64,000 nucleotides of DNA from Nocardioides sp. LHD-245 (GTDB taxonomy: Bacteria > Actinomycetota > Actinomycetes > Propionibacteriales > Nocardioidaceae), in contig NZ_JAVFWN010000018.1 of NCBI RefSeq assembly GCF_030929495.1, positions 98,880 through 162,879 of the forward strand, read 5' to 3'. The translations under genes were made by a program, and so were the position numbers. Below are positions 8,660 to 16,806 of the stretch, piece by piece (position 1 is the stretch's first letter; every line of letters begins with the position of its first letter). Below the pieces are notes generated by a model. That model worked only from the letters and a program-made list of their open reading frames with translations, had not been told where the DNA came from and searched no databases.

Positions 8660-10072
8660 CTACCCGGCCTGCCGGCCGATCGCCCGCTCGACGACCCGCG
8701 CGGCCCCCGGATAGCCGGCGGGCTCGGGCCCGATGAAGGTCAGCCGCAGGTACGGCGCCGCCGGCTCGGCCGGGAACCACTCGTCGCCGGCCGCGACCCA
8801 CACCCCGTCGGCCATGCAGTCGCGCACCAGGCGCTCGCCGTCGACGCCGTCGGGCAGCCGCGCCCACAGGTGCAGTCCGCCCGCCGGGACGACGTCGAGG
8901 TGGAGGGACGGGGCGTAGTCGCGCACGGCGGCGACGAGGAGGTCGCGGCGCTCGCGCAGCTGGCCCCGGAGCCGGCGCAGGTGAGTGCGCCAGCCGGGGT
9001 CACTGACGACCTCGAGGGCGGCCTGCTGGAGCAGGCCGCTGACGTACATCGACTCGGCGGCGCGGTCGCCGAGGATCCGGTCACGGGCCGGGCCGCGGGC
9101 GATCACGGCCGCGACCCGGAGCGCCGGGGAGACGCTCTTCGTCAGCGACCGCAGGTAGACGACGTGACCCGCATCGTCGCGGGCGGCGAGCGGCGCGACC
9201 TCCGTGTCGATGCCGAAGTCGTGCGCCCAGTCGTCCTCGACGAGGAAGGCGCCGTGGGCGCGGACGACGTCCAGGATCTGCTCCGCGCGCTCGGCGCTCC
9301 AGCGGGCCCCGGTCGGGTTGGCGAAGCTGGGCTGGGCGTAGAAGGCGCGGGCCCCGGTCTCCCGCAGGGCCCGCTCGACCTCCGCCGGGTCGGGACCGTG
9401 GACGTCGCTGGGCACGGGGACCAGCTCGACGCCGGCCTGGCGGGCCGCCTGGATCGCCCCCCAGTAGGTCGGCGACTCGAGGAGCAGCGGCTGGCCCGGC
9501 GCCACCAGCGCCCGGAAGATCGAGGACAGCGCGCTCTGCGATCCGGGGGCCACGACCACGTCGTGCGCCGTCACCGCGCCCAGGTGGGCGGGCGTCGCGT
9601 CGGCCAGCTCGGTGGCGAACCAGGCGCGCAGCTCTGGCAGGCCCGCGGCGGGCGGGCGCGAGGTGGCAGCCGCGCCGCGCGCTGCCCGGCCGAGCGCGGC
9701 ACGGACCAACCGCTCGGGCAGCAGGTCCGGCCCCGGGTAGCCCGCGTGCAGCGCCTGCGCCTCGGGCGGCGGGGTCTGCAGCGGTCCGGCGACCCGCGGC
9801 AGCTCGGCGCGCGGCGTGCGCAGCGCGCCGCTCTGCCAGCCGAAGTCCGGACCCCGGGCCGGCCGGACCGCGCGCACGAAGCTCCCGACCCCGGGGCGGC
9901 TCTCGACCAGGCCCTCGGTCACCAGCCGGCGCAGCGCCTTCTGCACGGTGACCGGGCTGGCGGCGTACTCGGTGACGAGGCGGCGGGACGCCGGCAGCTG
10001 GGCGCCCGGCGGGGCGTCCCGGATCCAGGCACGCAGCCCCGCGGCGATCCGGGTACTGCTATCGTTGCTCAT
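8660..10072 (-). CDS. MocR/PdxR-type regulator (GntR domain fused to aminotransferase fold)
   Basis: This 470-residue protein has a short GntR winged helix at residues 1-70 (QLPASRRLVTEY, VTVQKALRRLV, GVGSFV) and a linker. A class I aminotransferase-like domain follows, with ESPTYWG, SFANPTG and the PLP lysine in SLTKSVSP. Such proteins use PLP or PLP-amino acid adducts as effectors and are not expected to transaminate. Its ATG (10072-10070) overlaps the ATG of the divergent EamA transporter gene by 2 bp, so it most likely controls that transporter. A TACTCT -10 lies 8 nt before its start, which implies a leaderless mRNA. Confidence 0.85.
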   Translation of the reverse strand: MSNDSSTRIAAGLRAWIRDAPPGAQLPASRRLVTEYAASPVTVQKALRRLVTEGLVESRPGVGSFVRAVRPARGPDFGWQSGALRTPRAELPRVAGPLQTPPPEAQALHAGYPGPDLLPERLVRAALGRAARGAAATSRPPAAGLPELRAWFATELADATPAHLGAVTAHDVVVAPGSQSALSSIFRALVAPGQPLLLESPTYWGAIQAARQAGVELVPVPSDVHGPDPAEVERALRETGARAFYAQPSFANPTGARWSAERAEQILDVVRAHGAFLVEDDWAHDFGIDTEVAPLAARDDAGHVVYLRSLTKSVSPALRVAAVIARGPARDRILGDRAAESMYVSGLLQQAALEVVSDPGWRTHLRRLRGQLRERRDLLVAAVRDYAPSLHLDVVPAGGLHLWARLPDGVDGERLVRDCMADGVWVAAGDEWFPAEPAAPYLRLTFIGPEPAGYPGAARVVERAIGRQAG

Positions 10073-10095
10073 GTCAGCACAGAGTAGCGCTATCG
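10053..10095. promoter_or_regulatory. Overlapping divergent leaderless promoters with a direct repeat
   Basis: Two similar 12-mers, GTACTGCTATCG (10053-10064) and GTAGCGCTATCG (10084-10095), lie 31 bp apart, about three helical turns, on the same strand around the two start codons. Such direct repeats are typical operators of MocR proteins. TATCGT (10060-10065) serves the plus strand 5 nt before the EamA ATG. TACTCT (10086-10081) serves the minus strand 8 nt before the MocR ATG. Confidence 0.5.
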
Positions 10096-11036
10096 TCTCC
10101 GCTCGGCACCCGCTACCGCGTTCAGGAGCGCCGGTCGCCGGGCTGGCCTGGGGGCTGCTGGGTGTCGTGGCCTTCTCGTTCACCGTGCCGCTCACCCGGG
10201 TGGCGGTCGGCGGCCTCGATCCGCTGTTCATCGGCGCCGGCCGGGCCGTGGTCGCGGCGCTGCTGGCGGCGGGGGCCCTCACCCTCACCCGCCAGGCCCT
10301 CCCCCGCGGCCGGCAGTGGCTCCGACTCGCAGTGGTCGCCGGCGGCGTGGTCGCCGGGTTCCCGCTGCTGACGTCGTACGCCCTGACCGAGGTCCCGGCC
10401 AGCCACGGCGCCGTGGTGATCGCGATGCTGCCCGCGACGACCGCCGTGATCATCGTGCTGCGCACCGGGGAGCGGCCGGTCCGCGCGTTCTGGGTCTTCG
10501 CCGCGCTCGGGGCGGTCGCGGCGGTGGGCTTCGCGGTGCTGCAGGGCGGCGGCGCCGGGCACCTGCAGCGCGCCGACCTGCTCCTCGTGCTCGGCGTGCT
10601 CGCCTGCGCGATCGGGTACGCCGAGGGCGGCGCGATCTCCCGCGAGCTCGGCTCGTGGCAGGCGATCTCGTGGGCGCTCGTGCTCGCCGCGCCCGCGATG
10701 GCGGCACTCACCGCCGTGAGCGTCGCGCGCGAGCAGCCGTCGGCGACGGCGACGCAGTGGCTGTGCTTCGCCTATCTCGCCTGCGTGAGCATGTTCCTCG
10801 GCTTCTTCGCCTGGTACCGCGGCCTCGCGATCGGCCCGATGGCGCAGGTCAGCCAGGTCCAGCTCGCCCAGCCGGTGCTGAGCATCGCCTGGGCGGGCCT
10901 GCTGCTGGGCGAGCAGATCGGCTGGCTGACGGTGCTCGGCGGTCTCGCCGTCGTGGCCTGCGCGGCGGGCGCCAGCTCCTCCCGCCGGCGGGCGCCCGTC
11001 GTACCGGACAGAACGGCTGTGAAATCACCGATTTGA
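10071..11036 (+). CDS. EamA/DMT family transporter
   Basis: This 321-residue inner-membrane protein has about ten predicted transmembrane helices in two EamA repeats (LAWGLLGVVAFSFTVPLTR in the first; LLVLGVLACAIGYAEGG and VLGGLAVVACAAG in the second). Family members export amino acids, metabolites or drugs. No other start codon fits the N-terminus, so the ATG at 10071 is firm even though it overlaps the divergent MocR start. There is no ribosome site; TATCGT 5 nt upstream suggests leaderless translation. The last dozen codons (VVPDRTAVKSPI) are encoded by the left half of a 61-bp palindrome, so the C-terminal tail may be a by-product of that repeat. Confidence 0.85.
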   Translation: MSAQSSAIVSARHPLPRSGAPVAGLAWGLLGVVAFSFTVPLTRVAVGGLDPLFIGAGRAVVAALLAAGALTLTRQALPRGRQWLRLAVVAGGVVAGFPLLTSYALTEVPASHGAVVIAMLPATTAVIIVLRTGERPVRAFWVFAALGAVAAVGFAVLQGGGAGHLQRADLLLVLGVLACAIGYAEGGAISRELGSWQAISWALVLAAPAMAALTAVSVAREQPSATATQWLCFAYLACVSMFLGFFAWYRGLAIGPMAQVSQVQLAQPVLSIAWAGLLLGEQIGWLTVLGGLAVVACAAGASSSRRRAPVVPDRTAVKSPI

Positions 11037-11058
11037 CGACCGTTTTGTCCGGTACGAC
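10998..11058. repeat. 61-bp near-perfect palindrome between convergent genes
   Basis: The left arm at 10998-11016 starts GTCGTACCGGACA. The right arm at 11040-11058 is its reverse complement with 18 of 19 positions paired. The inner AAATC and GATTT segments pair too, leaving a tiny ACC loop. It covers the last codons of the EamA gene and the gap before the convergent aldehyde dehydrogenase gene. It could act as a bidirectional terminator or be a dispersed palindromic element. There is no uridine tail. Confidence 0.8.
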
Positions 11059-11078
11059 AGGACGACGGTGCGCCGGGG

Positions 11079-12560
11079 CTAGCTCTTCCCGCGCCCGTAC
11101 AGCCCGCGCACGACCTTCGTGAGCTGCTTCTCCTCCTTCGCCGTGCGGCGGAAGGTGGTGAGCGCGATCGCCGGCTTGAACCGCTGGCGGGCGATCGCGT
11201 GGGGGTAGGTGAACTCGCGCAACCCGTCGGGCCCGTGGATCCGGCCGAAGCCCGAGTCGCCGACGCCGCCGAATGGCAGGGTCGGGATGCCGGCGAAGGA
11301 GATGACACCGTTGATCGCGGTCATCCCGGCGCGGAGCCGCTCCGCGATCTCCATGCCCTGGCTCTTCGAGAACACCGTCGAGCCGAGGGCGTAGCGAGTG
11401 CCGTTGGCGCGCTCGATCGCCTCGTCCATCGTCGTCACCCGAGACACGGTGACGGTCGGGCCGAAGGTCTCCTCCTGCACCGCCGCCGAGTCCTCCGGTA
11501 CGTCGACCAGGACGGTCGGCTGCACGAAGCGGGCGCCCTCGGGCACCGGGCCGCCGACCAGGGCGCGGCCGCCGCGGGCCAGCGCGTCGTCGATGTGGCG
11601 CCGGATGATGTCGACCTGGGACGGCATGGTGATCGGGCCGACCTGGCCGCCGGGGCGGGCCTCGAGCTCCTTCGCCTGGGTGACCAGCTCGTCGAGGAAC
11701 CGGTCGTAGACGCGGTCGTGGACATAGACCCGCTCGACGCCGGCACAGGTCTGGCCGGCGTTCGCCGCGGCGCCCCACAGGGCCGCCTCGGCGGCCTCGG
11801 CGACGTCGGCGTCCTCGGCGACGATCAGCGCGTCCTTGCCGCCGGCCTCGATGACGACGGGGGTCAGCGTCTCAGCACAGGCCGCCATCACCCGCTTGCC
11901 GGTGGCGGTGGAGCCGGTGAACGCCACCTTGTCGACACCGGCCTTGGTGAGCGCGGCCCCGGTGTCGCCGTACCCGGTGACGACCTGGAGCACCGGCCGG
12001 CCGACGGCCTCCTTGAAGGTCGCGGCGAGCCACTCGCCGACGCCGGGGGTGTACTCCGACGGCTTGAAGACGACCGTGTTGCCGGCCGCGAGGGCGTAGG
12101 CGATCGAGCCCATCGGGGTGAAGACGGGGTAGTTCCACGGGCCGATGACGCCGACGACGCCGAGCGGGCGGTACTCCACGCTCGCCGCCTGGTTGACCAT
12201 CAGCAGGCCCGGGGAGACGCTGCGTCGCTTGAGCACCTTCTCGGCGTGGCTCGCGGCCCAGGCGAGGTGGTCGATCGCGAGGGCGGTCTCGAGCAGCGCG
12301 TCACCGTCGGGCTTGCCGGTCTCGCGCGCCATGAGTGCGGCGAGCTCCTCCATCCGCCGGGCGATCACCTTGCGCCAGCGGACCAGGGCCTGCTTGCGGC
12401 CGTCGAAGCCGAGCGCGCGCCACCACTCAGCCTGCTTGCGGGCGGTGGCGACCGCGGCCTCCACCGCGGCGGCGTCGTGGATCGGGTGGGTGCCGACGAC
12501 CGCGCCGGTGGCGGGGTCGAGCGAGGTGAAGGTCTGGGCGGGAGCGTCCGTGGTCGTCAC
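11079..12560 (-). CDS. NAD(P)-dependent aldehyde dehydrogenase (succinate-semialdehyde type)
   Basis: This 493-residue class 3-like aldehyde dehydrogenase oxidises an aldehyde to the acid. All core motifs are present: GPWNYP (Asn143), FKPSEYTP, FTGSTATGKRV in the Rossmann fold, the general base in VIEAGGKDA (Glu238), and the nucleophile in NAGQTCAGVERV (Cys272). A basic C-terminal tail of about 35 residues extends beyond the normal end. The GTG start at 12560 has no ribosome site but has TAGGTT 7 nt upstream. It is convergent with the EamA gene. The substrate is unknown; family resemblance is to semialdehyde and aromatic aldehyde enzymes. Confidence 0.85.
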   Translation of the reverse strand: MTTTDAPAQTFTSLDPATGAVVGTHPIHDAAAVEAAVATARKQAEWWRALGFDGRKQALVRWRKVIARRMEELAALMARETGKPDGDALLETALAIDHLAWAASHAEKVLKRRSVSPGLLMVNQAASVEYRPLGVVGVIGPWNYPVFTPMGSIAYALAAGNTVVFKPSEYTPGVGEWLAATFKEAVGRPVLQVVTGYGDTGAALTKAGVDKVAFTGSTATGKRVMAACAETLTPVVIEAGGKDALIVAEDADVAEAAEAALWGAAANAGQTCAGVERVYVHDRVYDRFLDELVTQAKELEARPGGQVGPITMPSQVDIIRRHIDDALARGGRALVGGPVPEGARFVQPTVLVDVPEDSAAVQEETFGPTVTVSRVTTMDEAIERANGTRYALGSTVFSKSQGMEIAERLRAGMTAINGVISFAGIPTLPFGGVGDSGFGRIHGPDGLREFTYPHAIARQRFKPAIALTTFRRTAKEEKQLTKVVRGLYGRGKS

Positions 12561-12567
12561 GAACCCG

Positions 12568-12573
12568 AACCTA
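12568..12573 (-). promoter_or_regulatory. -10 element of a leaderless promoter for the aldehyde dehydrogenase gene
   Basis: TAGGTT on the minus strand ends 7 nt before the GTG at 12560, fitting the TANNNT leaderless pattern. It lies in the 27-bp gap after the DUF1353 gene. Confidence 0.45.
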
Positions 12574-12587
12574 CTCGCCGGTCACCT

Positions 12588-13469
12588 TCAGCGGAACGGG
12601 CCGACCAGCAAAACGACCAGGACCAGACTGGCGGCGATCACCACGCCCGCGATCACGACAGCCGCGACCGGCGTACGCCGCGCGACCCACTCCGCCGCCT
12701 GGTAGGCGAGGGTGATCAGGGCGAGCACGACGGTGACGTGGAGGAGCACGGCCAGGGCGACGCCGGTGACCACCCCCGCGATGGCGAAGCGGCCCCAGGT
12801 CAGGCCGAGCAGGAGGGGGACCACGACCGCGCCGGCCAGACCGCCGGCGAGCTCCGTCGCGAAGGACCGCTCCCCCATCCACGGCACGTCGTCGATGACG
12901 TCGAACAGGTCGAGCGTGGCGAGCACGCCGAGCACCGCGACGACCACGACGGTCGCCAGTGCGGCCAGCCGGTAGCGCAGGTGCCGGGCCGGGGACCACG
13001 AGGCGGAGCCGTGCCAGATCGTCGACAGGGTCACCGCCGACCAGACCAGCCAGCTGCGCACCGGCCCCGTGTCGGTGTCGCGCATGGCCGCCCGGAACAC
13101 CCGGTCCGCGGCCACCCGGTCGAGCACGTGTCCCTCGACCGAGAGGTAGGTCGGCGGCTCGCTGCGGTCGTGGACCAGTCCGTCGTGCAGCAGCGCCGGC
13201 GGGAGATGACGGCCGGTGCGCGGCACCAGCCAGGTGAAGATCGTCGGGACCGAGGTCAGGTCCGTCTCGAAGGAGCCGAGGTCGGCGGGGACCAGCAGGT
13301 CGCCGTACTCGCGGTCGCGGTAGGCGATCCGGTGCAGCATCCGGAAGCTCTCGGTACGCCGGTGGACGTCGCCGGACTCGACCCGCTCCAGGACGATCCG
13401 CGGCGGGTCGGCCGAGCCCTCGTCGTGGAAGCGCTCCGGCTCGGGCCGGACGGACGTCCAGGGGCTCAT
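12588..13469 (-). CDS. DUF1353 domain membrane protein
   Basis: This is a 293-residue protein. Residues about 30-130 match the DUF1353 family: VPADLGSFETDLTSVP, then ALLHDGLVHD with conserved His/Asp. In phage and bacterial relatives this resembles a small peptidase-like or tail-associated domain of unknown activity. The C-terminal half adds about five hydrophobic segments, which is unusual for a normally soluble domain. The ATG at 13469 overlaps the stop of the matrixin-like gene (ATGA). It is the last gene of the DUF255-matrixin-DUF1353 operon. Confidence 0.65.
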   Translation of the reverse strand: MSPWTSVRPEPERFHDEGSADPPRIVLERVESGDVHRRTESFRMLHRIAYRDREYGDLLVPADLGSFETDLTSVPTIFTWLVPRTGRHLPPALLHDGLVHDRSEPPTYLSVEGHVLDRVAADRVFRAAMRDTDTGPVRSWLVWSAVTLSTIWHGSASWSPARHLRYRLAALATVVVVAVLGVLATLDLFDVIDDVPWMGERSFATELAGGLAGAVVVPLLLGLTWGRFAIAGVVTGVALAVLLHVTVVLALITLAYQAAEWVARRTPVAAVVIAGVVIAASLVLVVLLVGPFR

Positions 13470-14215
13470 CGGCACTTCCCCCTGCCCAGCAGGGCGAGGC
13501 CGTTGAGGTCGCCCTGCCCGAAGTCGAGCTGGCCCACGTTGTCGGCGAACATCAGCTCGGCTGTGGAGTCGACGTGGTCGAGGCCGACCAGATGGCCGAG
13601 CTCGTGCAGGAGGATCGCGCGCTGTTGGTCCTCGCCGTCGCGGTCCTCCGCGATCCGGTCGAAGGCGTCGGCGTCGAGGGTGACGCCACCGGTCACGAAC
13701 CAGAGCCAGGCGTCGCCGTCGTACGACCGGGCGGTCGCGCCGCCCACACCGGCGACGGCGCCCTCGAGCTCCTCGACCTCGTCGTCGGTGGCCCAGGCGA
13801 TCAGGACCGGGTCGGGCCGGGCGGTGAGCAGGCCCCGGCCGCCGTGGTCGGGCCGCCGGTCCGTGCGGCCCTCGTAGGCGAAGCGCAGGCCGGTGATCGC
13901 CGCGACCTCGGCGACCCCGTCCTGGACGAAGGCGACCGTCTCCTCGGCGTCGTCGGGGGCCTGGTCCGGGTTGATCTGGTAGCGGATCTCGCGGCAGGGG
14001 TCCCAGGTGACCGGCTCGTCAGCCTGGCCGGGCTGGTGCTCGAGGAACGCATGCACGCCGCCCGGCGCGACATCCGCCGGCGTGCCCAGCGGGTCCTTGC
14101 CCAGGCCGATGATCCGCCGCAGGGCCGCCATCTCGCTGCCGGGCCCGATCGCGACGACCCCGACGAAGAGCACAGCGCTCAGCACCAGCACCAGTGCCGA
14201 CCGCCAGCGCTCCAT
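13466..14215 (-). CDS. Matrixin-like zinc metalloprotease, membrane-anchored
   Basis: This 249-residue protein has an N-terminal signal anchor (MERWRSALVLVLSAVLFVG) and an extracytoplasmic metzincin domain. The zinc motif HELGHLVGLDH near residue 215 is complete (HExxHxxGxxH) and is followed by a plausible Met-turn (AELMFADN). This indicates a secreted or membrane-tethered peptidase of the matrixin/M10 type. The ATG at 14215 overlaps the stop of the DUF255 gene (TGATG), so the two are coupled. Its substrate is unknown. Confidence 0.75.
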   Translation of the reverse strand: MERWRSALVLVLSAVLFVGVVAIGPGSEMAALRRIIGLGKDPLGTPADVAPGGVHAFLEHQPGQADEPVTWDPCREIRYQINPDQAPDDAEETVAFVQDGVAEVAAITGLRFAYEGRTDRRPDHGGRGLLTARPDPVLIAWATDDEVEELEGAVAGVGGATARSYDGDAWLWFVTGGVTLDADAFDRIAEDRDGEDQQRAILLHELGHLVGLDHVDSTAELMFADNVGQLDFGQGDLNGLALLGRGKCR

Positions 14216-16206
14216 CAGCCGATGCCGTCGGGCTCGGTGACCGGCCGCTCGCAGACGAAGCCCCGGCACACGTACGCCGCCGGCAGGCCGTCGACCGGCG
14301 TCCGACCGGCCATCAGCGGGATGCCGTCGGTCGCGAGGTCAGCGGGGTCGGCGGCGACCACCACCGCGCCGGGGAGCGCGAGGGCGCGGGCGACCAGCGC
14401 GTCGCGCCGGTCACCGGGCGGGCCGACGACGGCGACCTCCAGCGGCCCGTCGAGCATGGTCACCGCCGCCGCCAGCGACCAGCCGGCGAACCGTGGGGCC
14501 TTGTCGGCGAGCACGCTGACGGTCGCGAGCGCGGTCTCGGCGGCGTCGCGGTAGCGGCCCACCCCGGTCAGCGCGTGCGCGTCGACCAGGGCATGGACCA
14601 GGCTGCTGAGCCCGCTGGGCGACGCGTTGTCGCCGGGGTCGCGCGGGCGCGCGACGAGCACCTCCGCGTCGGCGCTGGTGTCGTAGAACCCCCCGTCCGG
14701 GGCGGCGAAACCGGCGAGCGCGGTGTCGAGCAGCCCGGTCGCCAGGGCCAGCCAGCGCGGGTCGGCGGTGGCCTGGGCGAGGGCCAGGAAGCCGGTGGCC
14801 ACGCAGCCGTAGTCCTCCAGCACGCCGGCGTGGGCTCCGGCGATGCCGTCCCGCGAGACCCGCAGCAGGCGGCCTTCCCGCAGGTGCAGCCGGGCGAGCA
14901 GCTCCCCCGCCCGGGTCGCCGCCGCCAGGTAGTCGGGCCGGCCGAGCCGCCGTCCCGCGTCGACGAGTCCGCTGATCGCCAGCCCGTTCCACGCGGCGAC
15001 CACCTTGTCGTCACGCGCCGGACGCGGACGCTGCTCCCGGGCGGCGAGCAGGCGGCGTCGTACCTCGGCCAGGCGGGTGCGGTCCGCCTCGTCGGCCGGG
15101 TAGTGGCGCAGCTGCAGCGTCGACATGCCGTCCTCGAAGGTGCCGCCCTCGGTGACATTGAAGAGCTCGGCCGCCCAGGCCCCGTCGGCCGGCCCCAGCA
15201 CGGCCTCGAGCTGGTCGGGCGTCCAGGCGTAGAACAGCCCCTCCTCCGCGTGCCCGCCCGGCTCGGCCGGGCTGTCGGCGTCGAGCGCCGAGGCGAACCC
15301 GCCCTGCTCCGTCAGCAGCTCGCGGAGCAGGAAGTCGGCCGTCTCGGTGGCGATCCGGTCGCCCAGCTCGCTGCCGAGGCGGGCGTAGAGCCCGAGCAGC
15401 TGGGCGTTGTCGTAGAGCATCTTCTCGAAGTGCGGCACCACCCAGGCGCGGTCGACGGCGTACCGCGCGAACCCGCCGCCCACCTGGTCGTACATCCCGC
15501 TCCCGGCCATCGCCGCCACCGTGCGCGCCAGCATGTGCCGCGCCTGCTGCGCCGCCTCGCCGCGGTAGCGCCGCAGGAACTCCAGCACCATCGTCGGCGG
15601 GAACTTCGGCGCACCCCCGAACCCGCCCGCCATCGCGTCGAACTCCTGCGCCAGCGTCGCCACCGCCCCGTCGATCCGCTCCCCCGTCAGCGCGTACGAC
15701 GGCAGGCTCGCCTCCTGACGCAGGTGCTCGGCCACATTCGCAGCGGTCTTCCGTACGTCGTCGCCCCGGTCGGTCCACGCCCCGCTCAGCGCCCGCAGCA
15801 CCTGCGTGAACGACGGCGACCCGTGCCGCGGCTGATCCGGCAGGTAGGTCCCCGCGAAGAACGGCGCCCCCTCGTGGTCCATCACCACCGTCATCGGCCA
15901 CCCGCCCTGCCCGGTCATCGCCGTCGTGGCCTGCATGTAGACCGCGTCGACGTCCGGGCGCTCCTCCCGGTCGACCTTGATGCTGACGTAGTGCTCGTTA
16001 ACGTAGTCCGCCGTCGCCTGGTCCTCGAAGGACTCGTGGGCCATGACATGGCACCAGTGGCAGGCGGCATATCCCACTGACAGGAGGATGGGGACGTTCC
16101 GCCTGCGTGCCTCGGCGAAGGCCCCCGGTCCCCACTCCCACCAGTCGACGGGGTTGTCTTTGTGCTGGAGGAGGTACGGCGACGTCGCGGCACCGAGACG
16201 GTTCAT
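14215..16206 (-). CDS. DUF255 thioredoxin-domain protein (YyaL/SSP411 family)
   Basis: This 663-residue protein has a thioredoxin-like domain (about 1-170) with CHWC in place of the redox CxxC motif, preceded by the hallmark NPVDWWEWG. An (alpha/alpha)6 barrel resembling N-acylglucosamine 2-epimerases follows to the C-terminus. The biochemical role of the family is not established. The ATG at 16206 is firm because MNRLGAATSPY is the family's usual start, and GGATGATGGACGC directly upstream could be a leaderless promoter. The first 51 codons and the upstream 40 bp are present again, slightly diverged, at 19891-20089. The current 5' end appears to have been supplied by an inserted element. Confidence 0.9.
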   Translation of the reverse strand: MNRLGAATSPYLLQHKDNPVDWWEWGPGAFAEARRRNVPILLSVGYAACHWCHVMAHESFEDQATADYVNEHYVSIKVDREERPDVDAVYMQATTAMTGQGGWPMTVVMDHEGAPFFAGTYLPDQPRHGSPSFTQVLRALSGAWTDRGDDVRKTAANVAEHLRQEASLPSYALTGERIDGAVATLAQEFDAMAGGFGGAPKFPPTMVLEFLRRYRGEAAQQARHMLARTVAAMAGSGMYDQVGGGFARYAVDRAWVVPHFEKMLYDNAQLLGLYARLGSELGDRIATETADFLLRELLTEQGGFASALDADSPAEPGGHAEEGLFYAWTPDQLEAVLGPADGAWAAELFNVTEGGTFEDGMSTLQLRHYPADEADRTRLAEVRRRLLAAREQRPRPARDDKVVAAWNGLAISGLVDAGRRLGRPDYLAAATRAGELLARLHLREGRLLRVSRDGIAGAHAGVLEDYGCVATGFLALAQATADPRWLALATGLLDTALAGFAAPDGGFYDTSADAEVLVARPRDPGDNASPSGLSSLVHALVDAHALTGVGRYRDAAETALATVSVLADKAPRFAGWSLAAAVTMLDGPLEVAVVGPPGDRRDALVARALALPGAVVVAADPADLATDGIPLMAGRTPVDGLPAAYVCRGFVCERPVTEPDGIG

Positions 16207-16247
16207 GCGTCCATCATCCCTCGCGCCGTCCGCCTGGCTCTTCGAAC
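16052..16247 (-). repeat. Repeat copy A: functional 5' end and promoter of the DUF255 gene
   Basis: It aligns without gaps to 19894-20089, with scattered substitutions only. It covers the first 51 codons and about 40 bp upstream, including the GGATGATGGACGC leader. Confidence 0.85.
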
Positions 16248-16338
16248 GGTCCCGCGATGCAAGCTCACCCCCGAGAGTGATGCGAACTCGGCCCGTACTG
16301 GCTCCCGGCGACAGGGGCCAGCGGGCCGCACCTGCTCC

Positions 16339-16800
16339 ACTTTGGAAGCCGTCCTGCGCCGAGCCGCCTCCGAGGAGGAGGCGCGCAAGATCCTCGCCCC
16401 GGCCGAGGCAGCGCTCGACAGAGAGACAGAGACTCCGGTCGGCGCGGCCACCCGCGCATCGCGCACCATCTGCATTCTCGACGAGGAAAACCTCAAGGAC
16501 TCGATCGAGCGCGGCAAGCAGCCTCCGAGCATTGAGCAGCGGATCTCTCGGCTGAACGCGCACATCCTCCCAACCATCGGCGCCGTGCCGGCGACGAAGT
16601 GGCGCGTCGAGCGCAGTCGCAAGGTAATGATGGAGAAAGGCAGCAAGACGCTCCTCCCCCAGCGCGGCCGTGAGGACCTCCGCAGGCAACTCACCGCGAT
16701 GCGCAAGCTCGCCTGGCGACTGGGCCGGCTCGACCGCAGCAGGTCGGGATCACCGGCCTCCTCCCTCAGCCCAAGCGACCGCGGCGAGCCGTATGACGTC
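16339..16800 (+). pseudogene. Probable tyrosine-recombinase (integrase) remnant
   Basis: An open frame on the plus strand encodes about 155 residues that look like the N-terminal and core-binding region of a phage-type integrase. It has EEEARKILAPAEAAL, then LKDSIERGKQPPSIEQRISR, LNAHILPTIGAVP, and a helix AMRKLAWRLGRLDRS resembling the RALLRWAVRRG segment of core-binding domains. No catalytic R-HxxR-Y domain follows; similarity fades near 16770 and the frame runs on antisense to AbiH. No good start codon is present. The remnant sits right beside the duplicated DUF255 5' end, as expected for the integrase of an element inserted there. The identification rests on pattern resemblance only. Confidence 0.4.
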
Positions 16801-16806
16801 TCGCCG

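Noticed and set aside
11199..13877. 892-codon open frame on the plus strand
   Set aside because: It lies antisense to the aldehyde dehydrogenase and DUF1353 genes, is rich in Arg/Gly/His/Asp low-complexity sequence and has no family motif. Long antisense frames are normal in DNA this rich in G/C.
16052..16068. tRNA-type attachment site for the element
   Set aside because: The shared core lies within protein-coding codons of the DUF255 gene and has no tRNA-like sequence around it.
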